Below are positions 1-8,452 of a stretch of 58,357 nucleotides of DNA, in pieces. The translations under genes and the position numbers were made by a program. This DNA is from Robiginitomaculum sp. (GTDB lineage Bacteria; Pseudomonadota; Alphaproteobacteria; Caulobacterales; Maricaulaceae): positions 1 to 58,357 of the forward strand of contig JAJFFQ010000014.1 in NCBI GenBank assembly GCA_021776565.1. Direction: 5' to 3'. Numbering within the stretch: the first letter of the stretch is position 1; each line of letters opens with the position of its first letter. Below the pieces are notes generated by a model. It saw only the letters and a program-made list of their open reading frames with translations, made no database searches and was not told the origin of the DNA.

Positions 1-263
1 GCCTCATTACTATCATGCAATTCTGTTTGTCATGTCAGTATAAGATGTGCGTAAAGTGGACGATGGACAGGTTTACCCCTGTTCGAGGACAGTTTGCGAT
101 GCAGATTGTGCGAAGATGACAAATCGGAACGGCAAGGCATACTTTGTGCCTGAATACGTCGAAAGGCATTGAAAATGAACCACATTTCCTGCATCCTTTC
201 TCCTGTTCAGTCAAAAAACCTGCTCTTGCAGAATGGATGATATTAGTGAGGTCTGATCCTAAA
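1..263. other. Upstream region with no recognisable gene
   Basis: I see no convincing gene here. The frame of the following SDR stays open back to position 144, but the extra 40 residues have no SDR character and the conserved protein begins at 264. An antisense frame across the region looks like a shadow. The promoter of the downstream six-gene operon probably lies here; no clear -35/-10 pair was picked out. Confidence 0.5.
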
Positions 264-1142
264 ATGAACCTTTCAGGGAAAACCGTTTTCGTTACCGGTG
301 CCAGCCGGGGCATCGGTCTGGCTATCGCCAAAAAATGTGCGGGCGATGGTGCCAATATAGTCATTGCTGCCAAATCCGCCGAAGCGCACCCCAATTTGCC
401 GGGCACCATATATACCGCAGCAGAAGAGGTGCGCGCCGTCGGTGGTGAAGCACTACCGCTGGTTTGCGATATCCGCTTTGAAGATCAGGTTGAAAATGCC
501 GTCGCACAAGCAGTCGACCGCTTTGGCGGTATTGATATTCTGGTCAATAATGCCTCTGCCATTTTTCCTCGCGGGGTGCTGGATACACCGATGAAACGCT
601 TTGACTTAATGCACCAGGTCAATATGCGTGGCACCTACCTGAGCACGCAAAAATGCTTGCCATATCTACGCAAGGCGCAAAACCCGCATGTGCTGATGCT
701 TTCACCGCCACTGGATATGGCCGAGAAATGGTTTGCCCCGCACACGGCCTATTCCATGGCCAAGTTTGGCATGAGTCTTTGCGTGCTGGGCATGGCGGGC
801 GAATTCAGGGATGAGGGCATTGCCTTTAATGCCTTGTGGCCGCGCACCGCCATAGCCACGGCGGCTATTGCCAACATTCTTGCTGGTGAAGACGGGATGA
901 AAATGTGTCGCAAACCGGAAATTCTTTCCGATGCGGCCTATCTTGTTTTTACCCGAAAGGCTCGCGAATTTTCTGGAAATTTTCTTATTGACGATACGTT
1001 CCTGTTTGAAAACGGTGTCACTGATTTTTCTCCATACCTTATGGATCCAACCCAGCCGCTTCTGCCTGACTTTTTTGTCCCCGACGAGGGCTATCCAGCA
1101 CCGCCAGGGGTTGAGGTTCTGGATGTGCAACTTGGCGGATGA
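264..1142 (+). CDS. Short-chain dehydrogenase/reductase, HSDL2-like
   Basis: A 292-residue NAD(P)-dependent oxidoreductase of the SDR superfamily. The N terminus carries the nucleotide-binding TGASRGIG motif. NNAS follows near residue 97, the catalytic serine lies in LMLSPP, and the Tyr/Lys pair is in AYSMAK. The segment around IVIAAKSAEAHPNLPGTIY and the TRGTY-like stretch closely recall eukaryotic HSDL2, but the C-terminal SCP2 sterol-carrier domain of HSDL2 is absent. I chose the ATG at 264 because the SDR fold begins there. The stop overlaps the next start as ATGA, so it is probably translationally coupled to the deacetylase gene. The substrate is unknown; a fatty acyl or steroid-like ketone/alcohol is only inferred from the family. 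Confidence 0.85.
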   Translation: MNLSGKTVFVTGASRGIGLAIAKKCAGDGANIVIAAKSAEAHPNLPGTIYTAAEEVRAVGGEALPLVCDIRFEDQVENAVAQAVDRFGGIDILVNNASAIFPRGVLDTPMKRFDLMHQVNMRGTYLSTQKCLPYLRKAQNPHVLMLSPPLDMAEKWFAPHTAYSMAKFGMSLCVLGMAGEFRDEGIAFNALWPRTAIATAAIANILAGEDGMKMCRKPEILSDAAYLVFTRKAREFSGNFLIDDTFLFENGVTDFSPYLMDPTQPLLPDFFVPDEGYPAPPGVEVLDVQLGG

Positions 1143-2074
1143 CACTCGCCCTCATCACTCATACTGACTGCCTTGGCCATGTGGGAACCCCCGGTCATGT
1201 CGAGCAGAGCGATCGTCTGCGCGTTGTTCTGGACGCACTAAGTGAGAAAAACTTTCCTGACCTTGTGCGTCTTGATGCCCCGCTGGCACAGAGGGAAGAT
1301 GTTTTGCGCGTTCATACAACAGAATACGCCGATCTCATCTTGCATGGTGCACCAGATGAAGGTTGGCGACAGCTTGATGCAGACACATATCTTGGCCCCG
1401 GCTCTGCCGAGGCCGCCTTGCGTGGCGCCGGTGCCAGTATTGCCGCCGTTGACGGGGTAATGGCCGGACAGTACAGCCGCGCCTTTTGTGCTGTGCGGCC
1501 ACCTGGGCATCATGCCCGCCCAGCCAAAGCCATGGGGTTTTGCTTCTTTAACGGTATTGCTATTGCTGCCAAAAGGGCAATGCAGGTGCATGGACTTTCG
1601 CGCGTGGCAATTGTCGACTTTGATGTTCACCACGGCAATGGTACCCAGGAAATGCTGTTTGATGAACCAGGCATGTTTTATGCGTCACTACACCAGGCTC
1701 CTCTTTATCCTGGTACCGGCACTGTTGATGAGACTGGAAAGCGTGGCCGCATCATCAATATGCCTTTGCCGGCAGGTACTGGTTCCAGGGTGTGGCGAGG
1801 GGCGTATCGCGAGATCATTCACCCCGAACTGGAACTGTTTGCGCCAGAGTTCATATTTATATCTGCGGGCTTTGACGGTCATGGTGATGATCCTTTGGCG
1901 CAATTTGAACTTACCTCGGCTGATTTTTTCTGGATAACTGCCATGCTTGTTCGCCTTGCCGAGAAAACTGCAAACGGGCGGGTTGTGTCTGTTCTTGAGG
2001 GGGGCTACGACTTGGCCGCGCTTGGCCGGTGCAGTGCCGCCCATGTGCGGGCGCTGGATGGGCAAGAATTCTAA
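1139..2074 (+). CDS. Histone deacetylase-fold family protein (acetylpolyamine amidohydrolase/AcuC type)
   Basis: A 311-residue zinc amidohydrolase of the arginase/deacetylase fold. The active-site histidine pair is in RPPGHHA (about 124-125). Zinc ligands are in DFDVHHGNG (Asp and His near 162-164) and in SAGFDGHGDDP. The C-terminal EGGYDL motif supplies the conserved glycine/tyrosine region. Bacterial members remove acetyl groups from small molecules such as acetylpolyamines, or from proteins; the sequence does not say which. It overlaps the SDR by 4 nt and is followed after 8 nt by a histidine phosphatase. HDAC-like genes upstream of xseB-ispA-dxs recur in alphaproteobacteria, so the position is not accidental, although a role in isoprenoid metabolism is not demonstrated. 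Confidence 0.9.
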   Translation: MTLALITHTDCLGHVGTPGHVEQSDRLRVVLDALSEKNFPDLVRLDAPLAQREDVLRVHTTEYADLILHGAPDEGWRQLDADTYLGPGSAEAALRGAGASIAAVDGVMAGQYSRAFCAVRPPGHHARPAKAMGFCFFNGIAIAAKRAMQVHGLSRVAIVDFDVHHGNGTQEMLFDEPGMFYASLHQAPLYPGTGTVDETGKRGRIINMPLPAGTGSRVWRGAYREIIHPELELFAPEFIFISAGFDGHGDDPLAQFELTSADFFWITAMLVRLAEKTANGRVVSVLEGGYDLAALGRCSAAHVRALDGQEF

Positions 2075-2082
2075 GGAATTAA

Positions 2083-2712
2083 ATGACGAAGTCATCGGAC
2101 ACTACCGAACCTGTCGCCCCCACTGCACAGGGCAAATGCGGCACGATTGTGCTGGCCCGTCATGGACGTCCCGATACTGACAAATCCCAACGTCTTACTG
2201 CAAACGGGTATTATAACTGGTGGCGTGGATATGATGAAAGCGGCCTTGATGCACGTTCTGTCCCACCCCAAAACCTTTTGCAGGAAGCCGACCGCGCAGA
2301 TCAAATTTTTGCCAGTAATTTAAGACGCTCTCAGGAAACGGCGGCGGCGGTTGTGGGCGACAAAATTGTGCGCAATGATGCTGTATTTACCGAAGCAGCA
2401 TTGCCCCCACCGCCATTTCCGGCGTTTATTCGTATGCGACCACCGGCCTGGGATGTATGGTCTCGCAGTCTTTGGTGGCTTGGGCGCTCTGGCGGGTTTG
2501 AAAGCAAGGCTGATGCTGAGACACGTGCCTTTGCGGCGGTTGCCACAATAGACCCTGCTGCCCGTGCGGGTGAAAATGTTCTGGTTTGCGCCCATGGCTG
2601 GTTTAATCGCATGATGCGCCCGGTCTTGGTGGCCAATGGCTGGAATTGCGTATATGACGGGCGAGATGATTATTGGTCTTTTCGGCGCTATGAGTGCGTT
2701 GATTCAAAATAA
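2083..2712 (+). CDS. Histidine phosphatase superfamily protein
   Basis: A 209-residue phosphoglycerate mutase-like protein. The phosphorylated histidine is in the RHG motif of VLARHGRPD near the N terminus. A second conserved Arg lies in SNLRRSQETA, and the late catalytic His is in VCAHGWFNRMM. The middle has a Pro- and Trp-rich insert (PPPPFPAF ... WDVWSRSLWW) that could form a hydrophobic substrate pocket. It starts at an ATG 8 nt after the deacetylase stop with an AAGGA ribosome-binding site, and lies inside the isoprenoid operon. The substrate is unknown; a phosphate or diphosphate ester is expected from the family. Confidence 0.85.
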   Translation: MTKSSDTTEPVAPTAQGKCGTIVLARHGRPDTDKSQRLTANGYYNWWRGYDESGLDARSVPPQNLLQEADRADQIFASNLRRSQETAAAVVGDKIVRNDAVFTEAALPPPPFPAFIRMRPPAWDVWSRSLWWLGRSGGFESKADAETRAFAAVATIDPAARAGENVLVCAHGWFNRMMRPVLVANGWNCVYDGRDDYWSFRRYECVDSK

Positions 2713-2725
2713 ATACGGAATGTGA

Positions 2726-2968
2726 ATGGCATCTGTCCCAAAAATTGAATCATTAAGCTTTGAAGCGGCACTGGAAGAGCTGGAACAAATTGTTCAAAAG
2801 CTCGAGGGCGGCGCAGTAGAACTGGAGCAATCTATTGCAATATACGAACGCGGTTCGGCATTGAAAGCCCATTGCGAGGAAAAATTAAAAACTGCCCGGT
2901 TGAAAATTGAAAAAATTGTTCTAAGCGCGCAAGGCAGTGTTAGTACTGCGCCGACAGATATAAGCTGA
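2726..2968 (+). CDS. xseB: Exodeoxyribonuclease VII small subunit
   Basis: An 80-residue helical protein matching XseB. The signature runs [19 protein letters not shown], followed by [25 protein letters not shown]. XseB binds several copies per XseA large subunit to make the nuclease that degrades single-stranded DNA in both directions. Length is normal for the family. The gene ends 2 nt before ispA. The xseB-ispA-dxs order is widespread in proteobacteria, and xseA is commonly elsewhere, as it must be here. Confidence 0.95.
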   Translation: MASVPKIESLSFEAALEELEQIVQKLEGGAVELEQSIAIYERGSALKAHCEEKLKTARLKIEKIVLSAQGSVSTAPTDIS

Positions 2969-2970
2969 CC

Positions 2971-3867
2971 ATGAATATACAGGAAAGTTTCGCTGACCGG
3001 CTGGAAAACGTGGCTGACAAGGTCACTGTCGCCCTGGATGCACTGATCCCCTCCGTTGCTGGCCCGGAAGGCCAGCTTTTATCAGCAATGCGTTACGCAG
3101 CCTTGGGCAGTGGAAAGCGGATTCGTCCGTTTTTTGTGCTCGAATGTGGCCGTCTTTTTGATATTAACGAGCGATCTTTGCTCCGCGTTGCCGCAGCGGT
3201 GGAATGTATTCATGCTTATTCGCTTATCCATGATGACTTGCCGGCAATGGATGATGATGACCTGCGCCGGGGTCGTGCCAGTGTCCACAAGGCCTATAGC
3301 GAGGCATTGGCCGTTCTGGCGGGCGATGCACTGCAATCACTGGCGTTTGAAATTGTTAGCCATGAAGATACACATTCCGGGCCAAAAGTTCGAGCCGAAC
3401 TAATCCACAGGTTAGCCATTGCGTCGGGTGTGCGGGGTATGGCGGGCGGACAGGCCATTGATATTTCGGTCAAGGACAATACCCTTGAAATGCCACTGAT
3501 CGCCCGGATGCAACGGATGAAAACCGGGGCATTGTTTCAGTTCTCTGCCGAAGCCGGTGCGGTTATGGCACAGGCAAGCCCTGAGGCATTTACCGCGCTT
3601 GGCGGCTTTGCCCATGACCTTGGCCTTGCCTATCAAATCACCGATGATCTTCTGGATGCGCAAGGCGAAGCCAGCAAAACCGGCAAGGCGGTTGGCAAGG
3701 ATATGGATCAGGGCAAGGCAAGTTTTGTTCTGGCCCTTGGCCCTGAACAGGCCCGTGAACGCGCCCGGATGCTGGCTGCTCAAGCCAAACGACATCTGGA
3801 GTTTTTCGGACAAACTGCCTCAATTTTGCGGCAATCGGTTGATTTTGTGGTAGAGCGAACCGGATAA
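2971..3867 (+). CDS. ispA: Polyprenyl (farnesyl) diphosphate synthase
   Basis: A 298-residue trans-isoprenyl diphosphate synthase that condenses isopentenyl diphosphate onto dimethylallyl and geranyl diphosphate. The first Asp-rich motif is HDDLPAMDDDDLRRG and the second is YQITDDLLD; both bind diphosphate through magnesium. GSGKRIRP is the usual IPP-binding segment. The two residues between the aspartates in the first motif give the bacterial type II FARM seen in IspA. Chain length (C15 or C20) cannot be fixed by eye. The gene sits 2 nt after xseB and 17 nt before dxs, so precursor supply and chain elongation are co-transcribed. Confidence 0.93.
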   Translation: MNIQESFADRLENVADKVTVALDALIPSVAGPEGQLLSAMRYAALGSGKRIRPFFVLECGRLFDINERSLLRVAAAVECIHAYSLIHDDLPAMDDDDLRRGRASVHKAYSEALAVLAGDALQSLAFEIVSHEDTHSGPKVRAELIHRLAIASGVRGMAGGQAIDISVKDNTLEMPLIARMQRMKTGALFQFSAEAGAVMAQASPEAFTALGGFAHDLGLAYQITDDLLDAQGEASKTGKAVGKDMDQGKASFVLALGPEQARERARMLAAQAKRHLEFFGQTASILRQSVDFVVERTG

Positions 3868-3884
3868 ACCTTTGAGATAGTGTA

Positions 3885-5810
3885 ATGACGAATTCATCTT
3901 CCATTCTGGATCGCGTAAAATGCCCCGCTGACACCCGGGATTTCAACATTGGTGAACTGCGTGAGCTGGCCGATGCTGTGCGCAGCGAGGTTATTGATAC
4001 GGTATCAGTAACCGGTGGTCATTTGGGCGCGGGGCTTGGTGTGGTCGAGCTGACGGTAGCCCTGCATCATGTTTTTGAAACTCCAAAAGACCGGCTGATC
4101 TGGGATGTAGGTCATCAATGTTATCCTCATAAAATTCTTACCCAACGCCGGGATCGTATTCGCACCTTGCGTCAGGGTGGTGGTCTTTCAGGCTTTACCA
4201 AGCGCGCCGAGAGTGACTATGACCCCTTTGGTGCCGCCCACGCTGCGACCTCCATTTCTGCGGGCCTTGGCATGGCGGTAGCCCGTGACCTGAAGGGCGA
4301 CGATAACCATGTGATCTGCGTCATTGGTGATGGCTCCATGAGTGCCGGCATGGCTTATGAAGCCATGAACAATGCCGGTGCCATGGACAAGCGCCTGATC
4401 GTCATTCTGAATGATAACGATATGTCCATCGCCCCGCCAGTGGGGGCGTTAAGCGCCCATTTGGCACGGCTGGTTTCCGGCGGTGTCTATACAACCATGC
4501 GCAAACTGGCCAAGGATGTAGCCAGCCATTTACCACGACCCTTACAGGAGGCGGCCCGAAAAACCGAAGAATATGCCCGGGGCATGGCCGCTGGCGGCAC
4601 ATTATTCGAGGAATTGGGGTTTTATTATGTTGGCCCGATTGATGGTCACAATCTCGATCACCTGGTATCGATCCTGCAAAATGTCCGCGATCTCAAGGAT
4701 GGCCCGGTACTGATCCATACGGTAACGCAAAAAGGCAAAGGTTATAAACCTGCCGAAGCGGCCAGTGACAAATATCACGGTGTATCGCGCTTTAATGTGA
4801 TTACCGGCGAACAACAAAAAGCAAAATCAGGCCCACCCAGCTATACCAAAGTGTTTGCCCAATCATTGATCGGTGAGGCCAAAAAAGATGAGCGTATCGT
4901 TGCTGTCACCGCCGCCATGCCAGGCGGAACCGGGCTTGATCTTTTCGGTCAGGCCTTCCCGGAACGCATGTTTGACGTGGGTATTGCTGAACAGCACGCC
5001 GTTACCTTTGCTGCCGGTTTGGCCGCAGATGGCCTAAAGCCATTTGCCGCTATTTATTCAACCTTTTTGCAACGCGGCTATGACCAGCTTGTCCATGATG
5101 TGGCCATCCAGGGCTTGCCGGTACGCTTTGCCATTGACCGCGCCGGTCTGGTCGGGGCCGATGGGCCAACCCATGCCGGTGCCTTTGATGTTGGCTATAT
5201 CGGTGCGCTGCCCGGCCTGGTGCTCATGGCCGCCTCTGATGAGGCCGAACTGGCCCGTATGGTAGCAACAGCGGCAGAAATTGACGATGGCCCCAGCGCC
5301 TTTCGCTATCCACGCGGCAATGGCACAGGTATTGCCATACCTGACAACCCTGATGTTTTGCCAATTGGTAAAGGGCGTATTATCCGCGAGGGTACCAGCA
5401 TCGCCCTTCTCTCACTTGGTGGACGATTACAGGAAGCGCAAAAGGCCGCCGACATGCTGGAAGCCCAGGGTCTGTCCACCACCCTGGCTGATGCCCGTTT
5501 TGCCAAGCCACTGGATGAGGAACTGATCCTGCGCCTCGTGCGCGAACACGAAGTGCTTATCACAGTCGAGGAAGGCGCACGGGGCGGCTTTGGTGCTTTT
5601 GTGCTGGAAATGTTGGCCGCAAAGGGCGTGCTCGACCGGGGTGTAAAAATTCGCACCCTCACTCTGCCGGATATTTTTATCGATCAGGATACGCCTGATA
5701 AAATGTATGACATGGCCGGGCTGAACGCCAAACACATTGCCGCCGCTACGCTAGGCGCATTAGGACGCGATGTCGGCGCTATAGTTCTGGGTACCGGAAA
5801 ACTGGCTTAA
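3885..5810 (+). CDS. dxs: 1-deoxy-D-xylulose-5-phosphate synthase
   Basis: A 641-residue thiamine-diphosphate enzyme making DXP from pyruvate and glyceraldehyde 3-phosphate, the first step of the MEP pathway. The early segment [18 protein letters not shown] and the TPP/Mg motif [13 protein letters not shown] ... NDND are intact. The transketolase pyrimidine-binding domain carries [15 protein letters not shown] and [15 protein letters not shown]. Length is typical. It is the last gene of the operon and is followed by a 30-bp palindrome at 5838-5867 and then the separately placed nudC. Confidence 0.97.
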   Translation: MTNSSSILDRVKCPADTRDFNIGELRELADAVRSEVIDTVSVTGGHLGAGLGVVELTVALHHVFETPKDRLIWDVGHQCYPHKILTQRRDRIRTLRQGGGLSGFTKRAESDYDPFGAAHAATSISAGLGMAVARDLKGDDNHVICVIGDGSMSAGMAYEAMNNAGAMDKRLIVILNDNDMSIAPPVGALSAHLARLVSGGVYTTMRKLAKDVASHLPRPLQEAARKTEEYARGMAAGGTLFEELGFYYVGPIDGHNLDHLVSILQNVRDLKDGPVLIHTVTQKGKGYKPAEAASDKYHGVSRFNVITGEQQKAKSGPPSYTKVFAQSLIGEAKKDERIVAVTAAMPGGTGLDLFGQAFPERMFDVGIAEQHAVTFAAGLAADGLKPFAAIYSTFLQRGYDQLVHDVAIQGLPVRFAIDRAGLVGADGPTHAGAFDVGYIGALPGLVLMAASDEAELARMVATAAEIDDGPSAFRYPRGNGTGIAIPDNPDVLPIGKGRIIREGTSIALLSLGGRLQEAQKAADMLEAQGLSTTLADARFAKPLDEELILRLVREHEVLITVEEGARGGFGAFVLEMLAAKGVLDRGVKIRTLTLPDIFIDQDTPDKMYDMAGLNAKHIAAATLGALGRDVGAIVLGTGKLA

Positions 5811-5837
5811 GCCAGCAAGACCACCAAAATGCGCAGG

Positions 5838-5867
5838 ATTGTCCGTCTTCATATGAAGTGGGACAAT
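5838..5867. promoter_or_regulatory. 30-bp near-perfect palindrome downstream of dxs
   Basis: The arms read ATTGTCC-gt-CTTCAT and ATGAAG-tg-GGACAAT, matching at 13 of 15 positions around a perfect 12-bp core, CTTCATATGAAG. There is no loop and no T-run, so an operator for a dimeric regulator is at least as likely as a terminator. It lies 28 nt after the dxs stop and about 100 nt before nudC. Confidence 0.4.
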
Positions 5868-5967
5868 GTTCTCTTGGCTGTTTAGCTACGACAATCGGTA
5901 GTTTTCAGCATACCTGCCCACAACAAAACAGCTTAATGACTGGCGAGAAGCAAGCAAGCAGCATAAA

Positions 5968-6906
5968 ATGCCAGTTATGACCCAGTCTTCCCTTCCTAGA
6001 ATATTACCGTTTGCCGGATCACCGCTGGATCGTTGTGAAAACCTGCGCCGCGATGAACAGGCAATGAAGGCGCTGGAGCAAAGTGACCGGGCGCTGTTTT
6101 TACCGCTCTGGCGCGGTCAGATATTTATGATGGCTGACGGCACGCCAGCTCTGGTGCAAGGCGCAGCACTGAAAACATTATCCATTGCTGACCCTGGGCC
6201 GGTTCTACTGGGTACGGAAGGTAAAAACGCGCAGCCATGGTTTGCCTTTTGCCTGACCCAAGATGATGCTGGCGCTGATAATTTCCCACTGACCGGGCTG
6301 GGCGAATGGACGGAATTGCGCAGTGCTGCACCATTACTCAAGGCGGCTGATCTGGCTATTGTCGGGCGGGCAGCGGCGTTACTTGGCTGGCACAAGAGGC
6401 ACCGGTTTTGCGCCAATTGCGGTGTCGTTACAATTGCGGCAGAGGGCGGCATAAAGCGCGAATGCGAAGATTGCGGCACTGAGCATTTCCCCCGCACAGA
6501 CCCGGTGGTTATCATGCTGGCCGTGCGCGGCGATCAGTGCCTGATGGGGCGACAAGCGGGCTGGCCGGAAAACACCTATTCGGCACTGGCCGGATTTGTT
6601 GAACAGGGTGAAAGCCTGGAAGAGGCCTGCGCCCGCGAAGTTGGTGAAGAGGCCGGCGTGACCATTGGCGCGGTGCGCTATTGTCTCAGCCAGCCATGGC
6701 CCTTTCCTTCATCATTGATGATCGGCCTGATCGCGCAAGCCTTAAGCGAAGACATAACCCTTGATGACGAACTGGAAGATGCGCGCTGGTTTTCCCGCGA
6801 TGATGTGCGGGCCATGCTGAACGATACCCATGAGTACTATAAAGCACCCACAGCCTTTTCCGCAGCCAATCATTTATTGCAGGAATGGGTGAACGAGGGC
6901 GCCTAA
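5968..6906 (+). CDS. nudC: NAD+/NADH diphosphatase (NAD-capped RNA hydrolase) NudC
   Basis: A 312-residue Nudix enzyme that splits NADH to NMNH and AMP and, in characterised homologues, removes NAD caps from RNA. A four-cysteine zinc ribbon (Cys148, 151, 166, 169) is followed by the Nudix box at about 209-231, with GFVEQGES and REVGEEAG. The NudC-specific SQPWPFPSS motif follows. A start at 5968 or the ATG at 5977 is possible, as neither has a strong ribosome-binding site. The gene stands alone and converges on an AhpD-like gene. Its last codons form one arm of a stem-loop. Confidence 0.93.
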   Translation: MPVMTQSSLPRILPFAGSPLDRCENLRRDEQAMKALEQSDRALFLPLWRGQIFMMADGTPALVQGAALKTLSIADPGPVLLGTEGKNAQPWFAFCLTQDDAGADNFPLTGLGEWTELRSAAPLLKAADLAIVGRAAALLGWHKRHRFCANCGVVTIAAEGGIKRECEDCGTEHFPRTDPVVIMLAVRGDQCLMGRQAGWPENTYSALAGFVEQGESLEEACAREVGEEAGVTIGAVRYCLSQPWPFPSSLMIGLIAQALSEDITLDDELEDARWFSRDDVRAMLNDTHEYYKAPTAFSAANHLLQEWVNEGA

Positions 6907-6921
6907 GCGCAGCCCTCGTTC
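6891..6921. terminator. Stem-loop between convergent nudC and AhpD-like genes
   Basis: A perfect 10-bp stem (GAACGAGGGC / GCCCTCGTTC) with an 11-nt loop. The left arm is inside the end of nudC and the stop codon is in the loop. A short A/T run follows but no clean T-tract, so it is a plausible bidirectional terminator rather than a certain one. Confidence 0.5.
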
Positions 6922-6962
6922 ATATTATAACCCTATTGCCTATCAGTTATTTGAGCACGGTT

Positions 6963-7523
6963 TCAATCTTTGCCCGGTGGTGTCCATTTATTGATGGCAA
7001 AACCGGCATCTACCGGCGTTTCAGCAATGTGATTGGTGTAATTGGACAGGGTTTTCATGGCCACGCCCAAAATAACCTCAAGGATATTGGCTTTGGTATA
7101 CCCGGCATCCAGAAACGCGGTCACGTCCTTGTCGCTGACTGCACCACGCTCGATGACAATTTTTCTTGTGAAAGTGCGCAGAGCCTCCAGACGGTCATCA
7201 TCAATATCTTCATCATCGCGCACCGCCATAATGGCATGACCCGCAAGACCCGCCCCCTTGGCAAGCCCGGTATGGGCGGCAACGCAATACTTGCACTGGT
7301 TTTCCACCGATGCGGTCAACAGCACCAAGTGCTTCTCTTCAGGAGCAAGGGTGGATTTAATGAAAATCTCCGAAAGCGCCATATAGCCTTCAAGGGCCGC
7401 CGGACTTTCGGCCAGTTCGCCCAGTAAATTTGGCACTCTGCCATAGGCGGCTTTTGATTTGGTCAAAAATGGCCGTGCAGCTTCTGGCGCGTTGGTTTCG
7501 TCATAAATATTAAACGCGGTCAT
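6963..7523 (-). CDS. Carboxymuconolactone decarboxylase/AhpD-like peroxidase-related protein
   Basis: A 186-residue all-helical protein of the CMD/AhpD family. The redox CxxC with a following His appears in ENQCKYCVAAHTGLAKG, the pattern of AhpD-like alkylhydroperoxidases that use a cysteine pair and a proton relay. Its AGG AGA ribosome-binding site is well placed before the ATG. It is preceded upstream by pheA after about 70 nt and may be separately transcribed. Physiological electron donor and peroxide are unknown. Confidence 0.82.
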   Translation of the reverse strand: MTAFNIYDETNAPEAARPFLTKSKAAYGRVPNLLGELAESPAALEGYMALSEIFIKSTLAPEEKHLVLLTASVENQCKYCVAAHTGLAKGAGLAGHAIMAVRDDEDIDDDRLEALRTFTRKIVIERGAVSDKDVTAFLDAGYTKANILEVILGVAMKTLSNYTNHIAETPVDAGFAINKWTPPGKD

Positions 7524-7591
7524 GGTTTATTCTCCTGTATGAATGGAAGCTCTAGGTGGGGTTTAGAAATGAAAATGCCAGCGGGCCAGGA

Positions 7592-8452
7592 TCACGACTG
7601 TGTGTTTTGCAACGCCCTCTGTCGGAACAGATCGGCCTCATAAGTACCCAGCATCTTTATTTCTGCCGAGAAAAACGCCAGTTCTTCCAACGCCAGGGCC
7701 AGATGTTTTTCCTCCGGGTGAGCCGCTACATCGGCGTAAAACCGTGTAGCCGTGAAAGAGCCACCAAGTTGATAACTTTCCAGCTTGGTCATGTTCACAC
7801 CATTTGTGGCAAACCCGCCAAGCGCCTTGTAAAGCGCCGCCGGAATATTGCGCACCCGAAACACAAAGCTGGTCACATATGATTTTTCCGGCACATAGTC
7901 CGGGATTTCTACAGTACGCGACATCACCAAAAATCGCGTGGTGTTGTGGGCGGCATCTTCTATATTTTCCGCCAAAATGTTCAGGTCATAAATCTCTGCG
8001 GCCAGTCTGGAGGCTATCGCAGCATCCTCAAGATTTCCACGTTCAGCGACCATATGGGCGGCACCGGCGGTATCCTGCGCATGGGCAGAACCAATGCCCA
8101 GCCGATGCAGCGTCAACCGACATTGGCCCAGGGCCATAATATGACTGTGCGCATGTTTTACGGTTTTCAGACTGGCGCCTTTTATTCCCAGTAAATGATG
8201 ATGTATGGGTAGAAACTTTTCTGCCTCGATGCGCAAATGTGATTCCGGCAATAGATAATGAATATCTGCCACCCGGCCAGCCAGTGTATTTTCAACCGGA
8301 ATCATTGCCTTGTCAGCAGACCCGTCACTAACGGCGGTGAAGGCTTCTTCAAAGCTGTGACAGGCATATGGCTCCATATCCGGATAATGTTTCACACAGC
8401 ATAAATGTGAATAAGCCCCAGGCTCGCCTTGATAGGCAATACGCAATTTCAT
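7592..8452 (-). CDS. pheA: Prephenate dehydratase
   Basis: A 286-residue monofunctional prephenate dehydratase converting prephenate to phenylpyruvate for phenylalanine synthesis. The N terminus IAYQGEPGAYSH, the conserved Thr-Arg-Phe in NTTRFLVM and a C-terminal ACT-like domain (FVFRVRNIPAALYKAL, then TKLESYQLGG) identify it. The ACT segment normally has ESRP; here it is ESYQ, so the phenylalanine feedback site may be altered. There is no chorismate mutase domain. The start overlaps the kdsB stop by 4 nt. Confidence 0.92.
   Translation of the reverse strand: MKLRIAYQGEPGAYSHLCCVKHYPDMEPYACHSFEEAFTAVSDGSADKAMIPVENTLAGRVADIHYLLPESHLRIEAEKFLPIHHHLLGIKGASLKTVKHAHSHIMALGQCRLTLHRLGIGSAHAQDTAGAAHMVAERGNLEDAAIASRLAAEIYDLNILAENIEDAAHNTTRFLVMSRTVEIPDYVPEKSYVTSFVFRVRNIPAALYKALGGFATNGVNMTKLESYQLGGSFTATRFYADVAAHPEEKHLALALEELAFFSAEIKMLGTYEADLFRQRALQNTQS

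Noticed and set aside
35-409. A 124-residue antisense frame at the left edge
   Set aside because: It runs antisense through the conserved SDR nucleotide-binding region, has no recognisable domain or ribosome-binding site, and reads as a shadow.
1139-2074. Reading the deacetylase as a eukaryote-like chromatin enzyme
   Set aside because: Bacterial proteins with this fold are acetylpolyamine/small-molecule or protein deacetylases; nothing here suggests chromatin.
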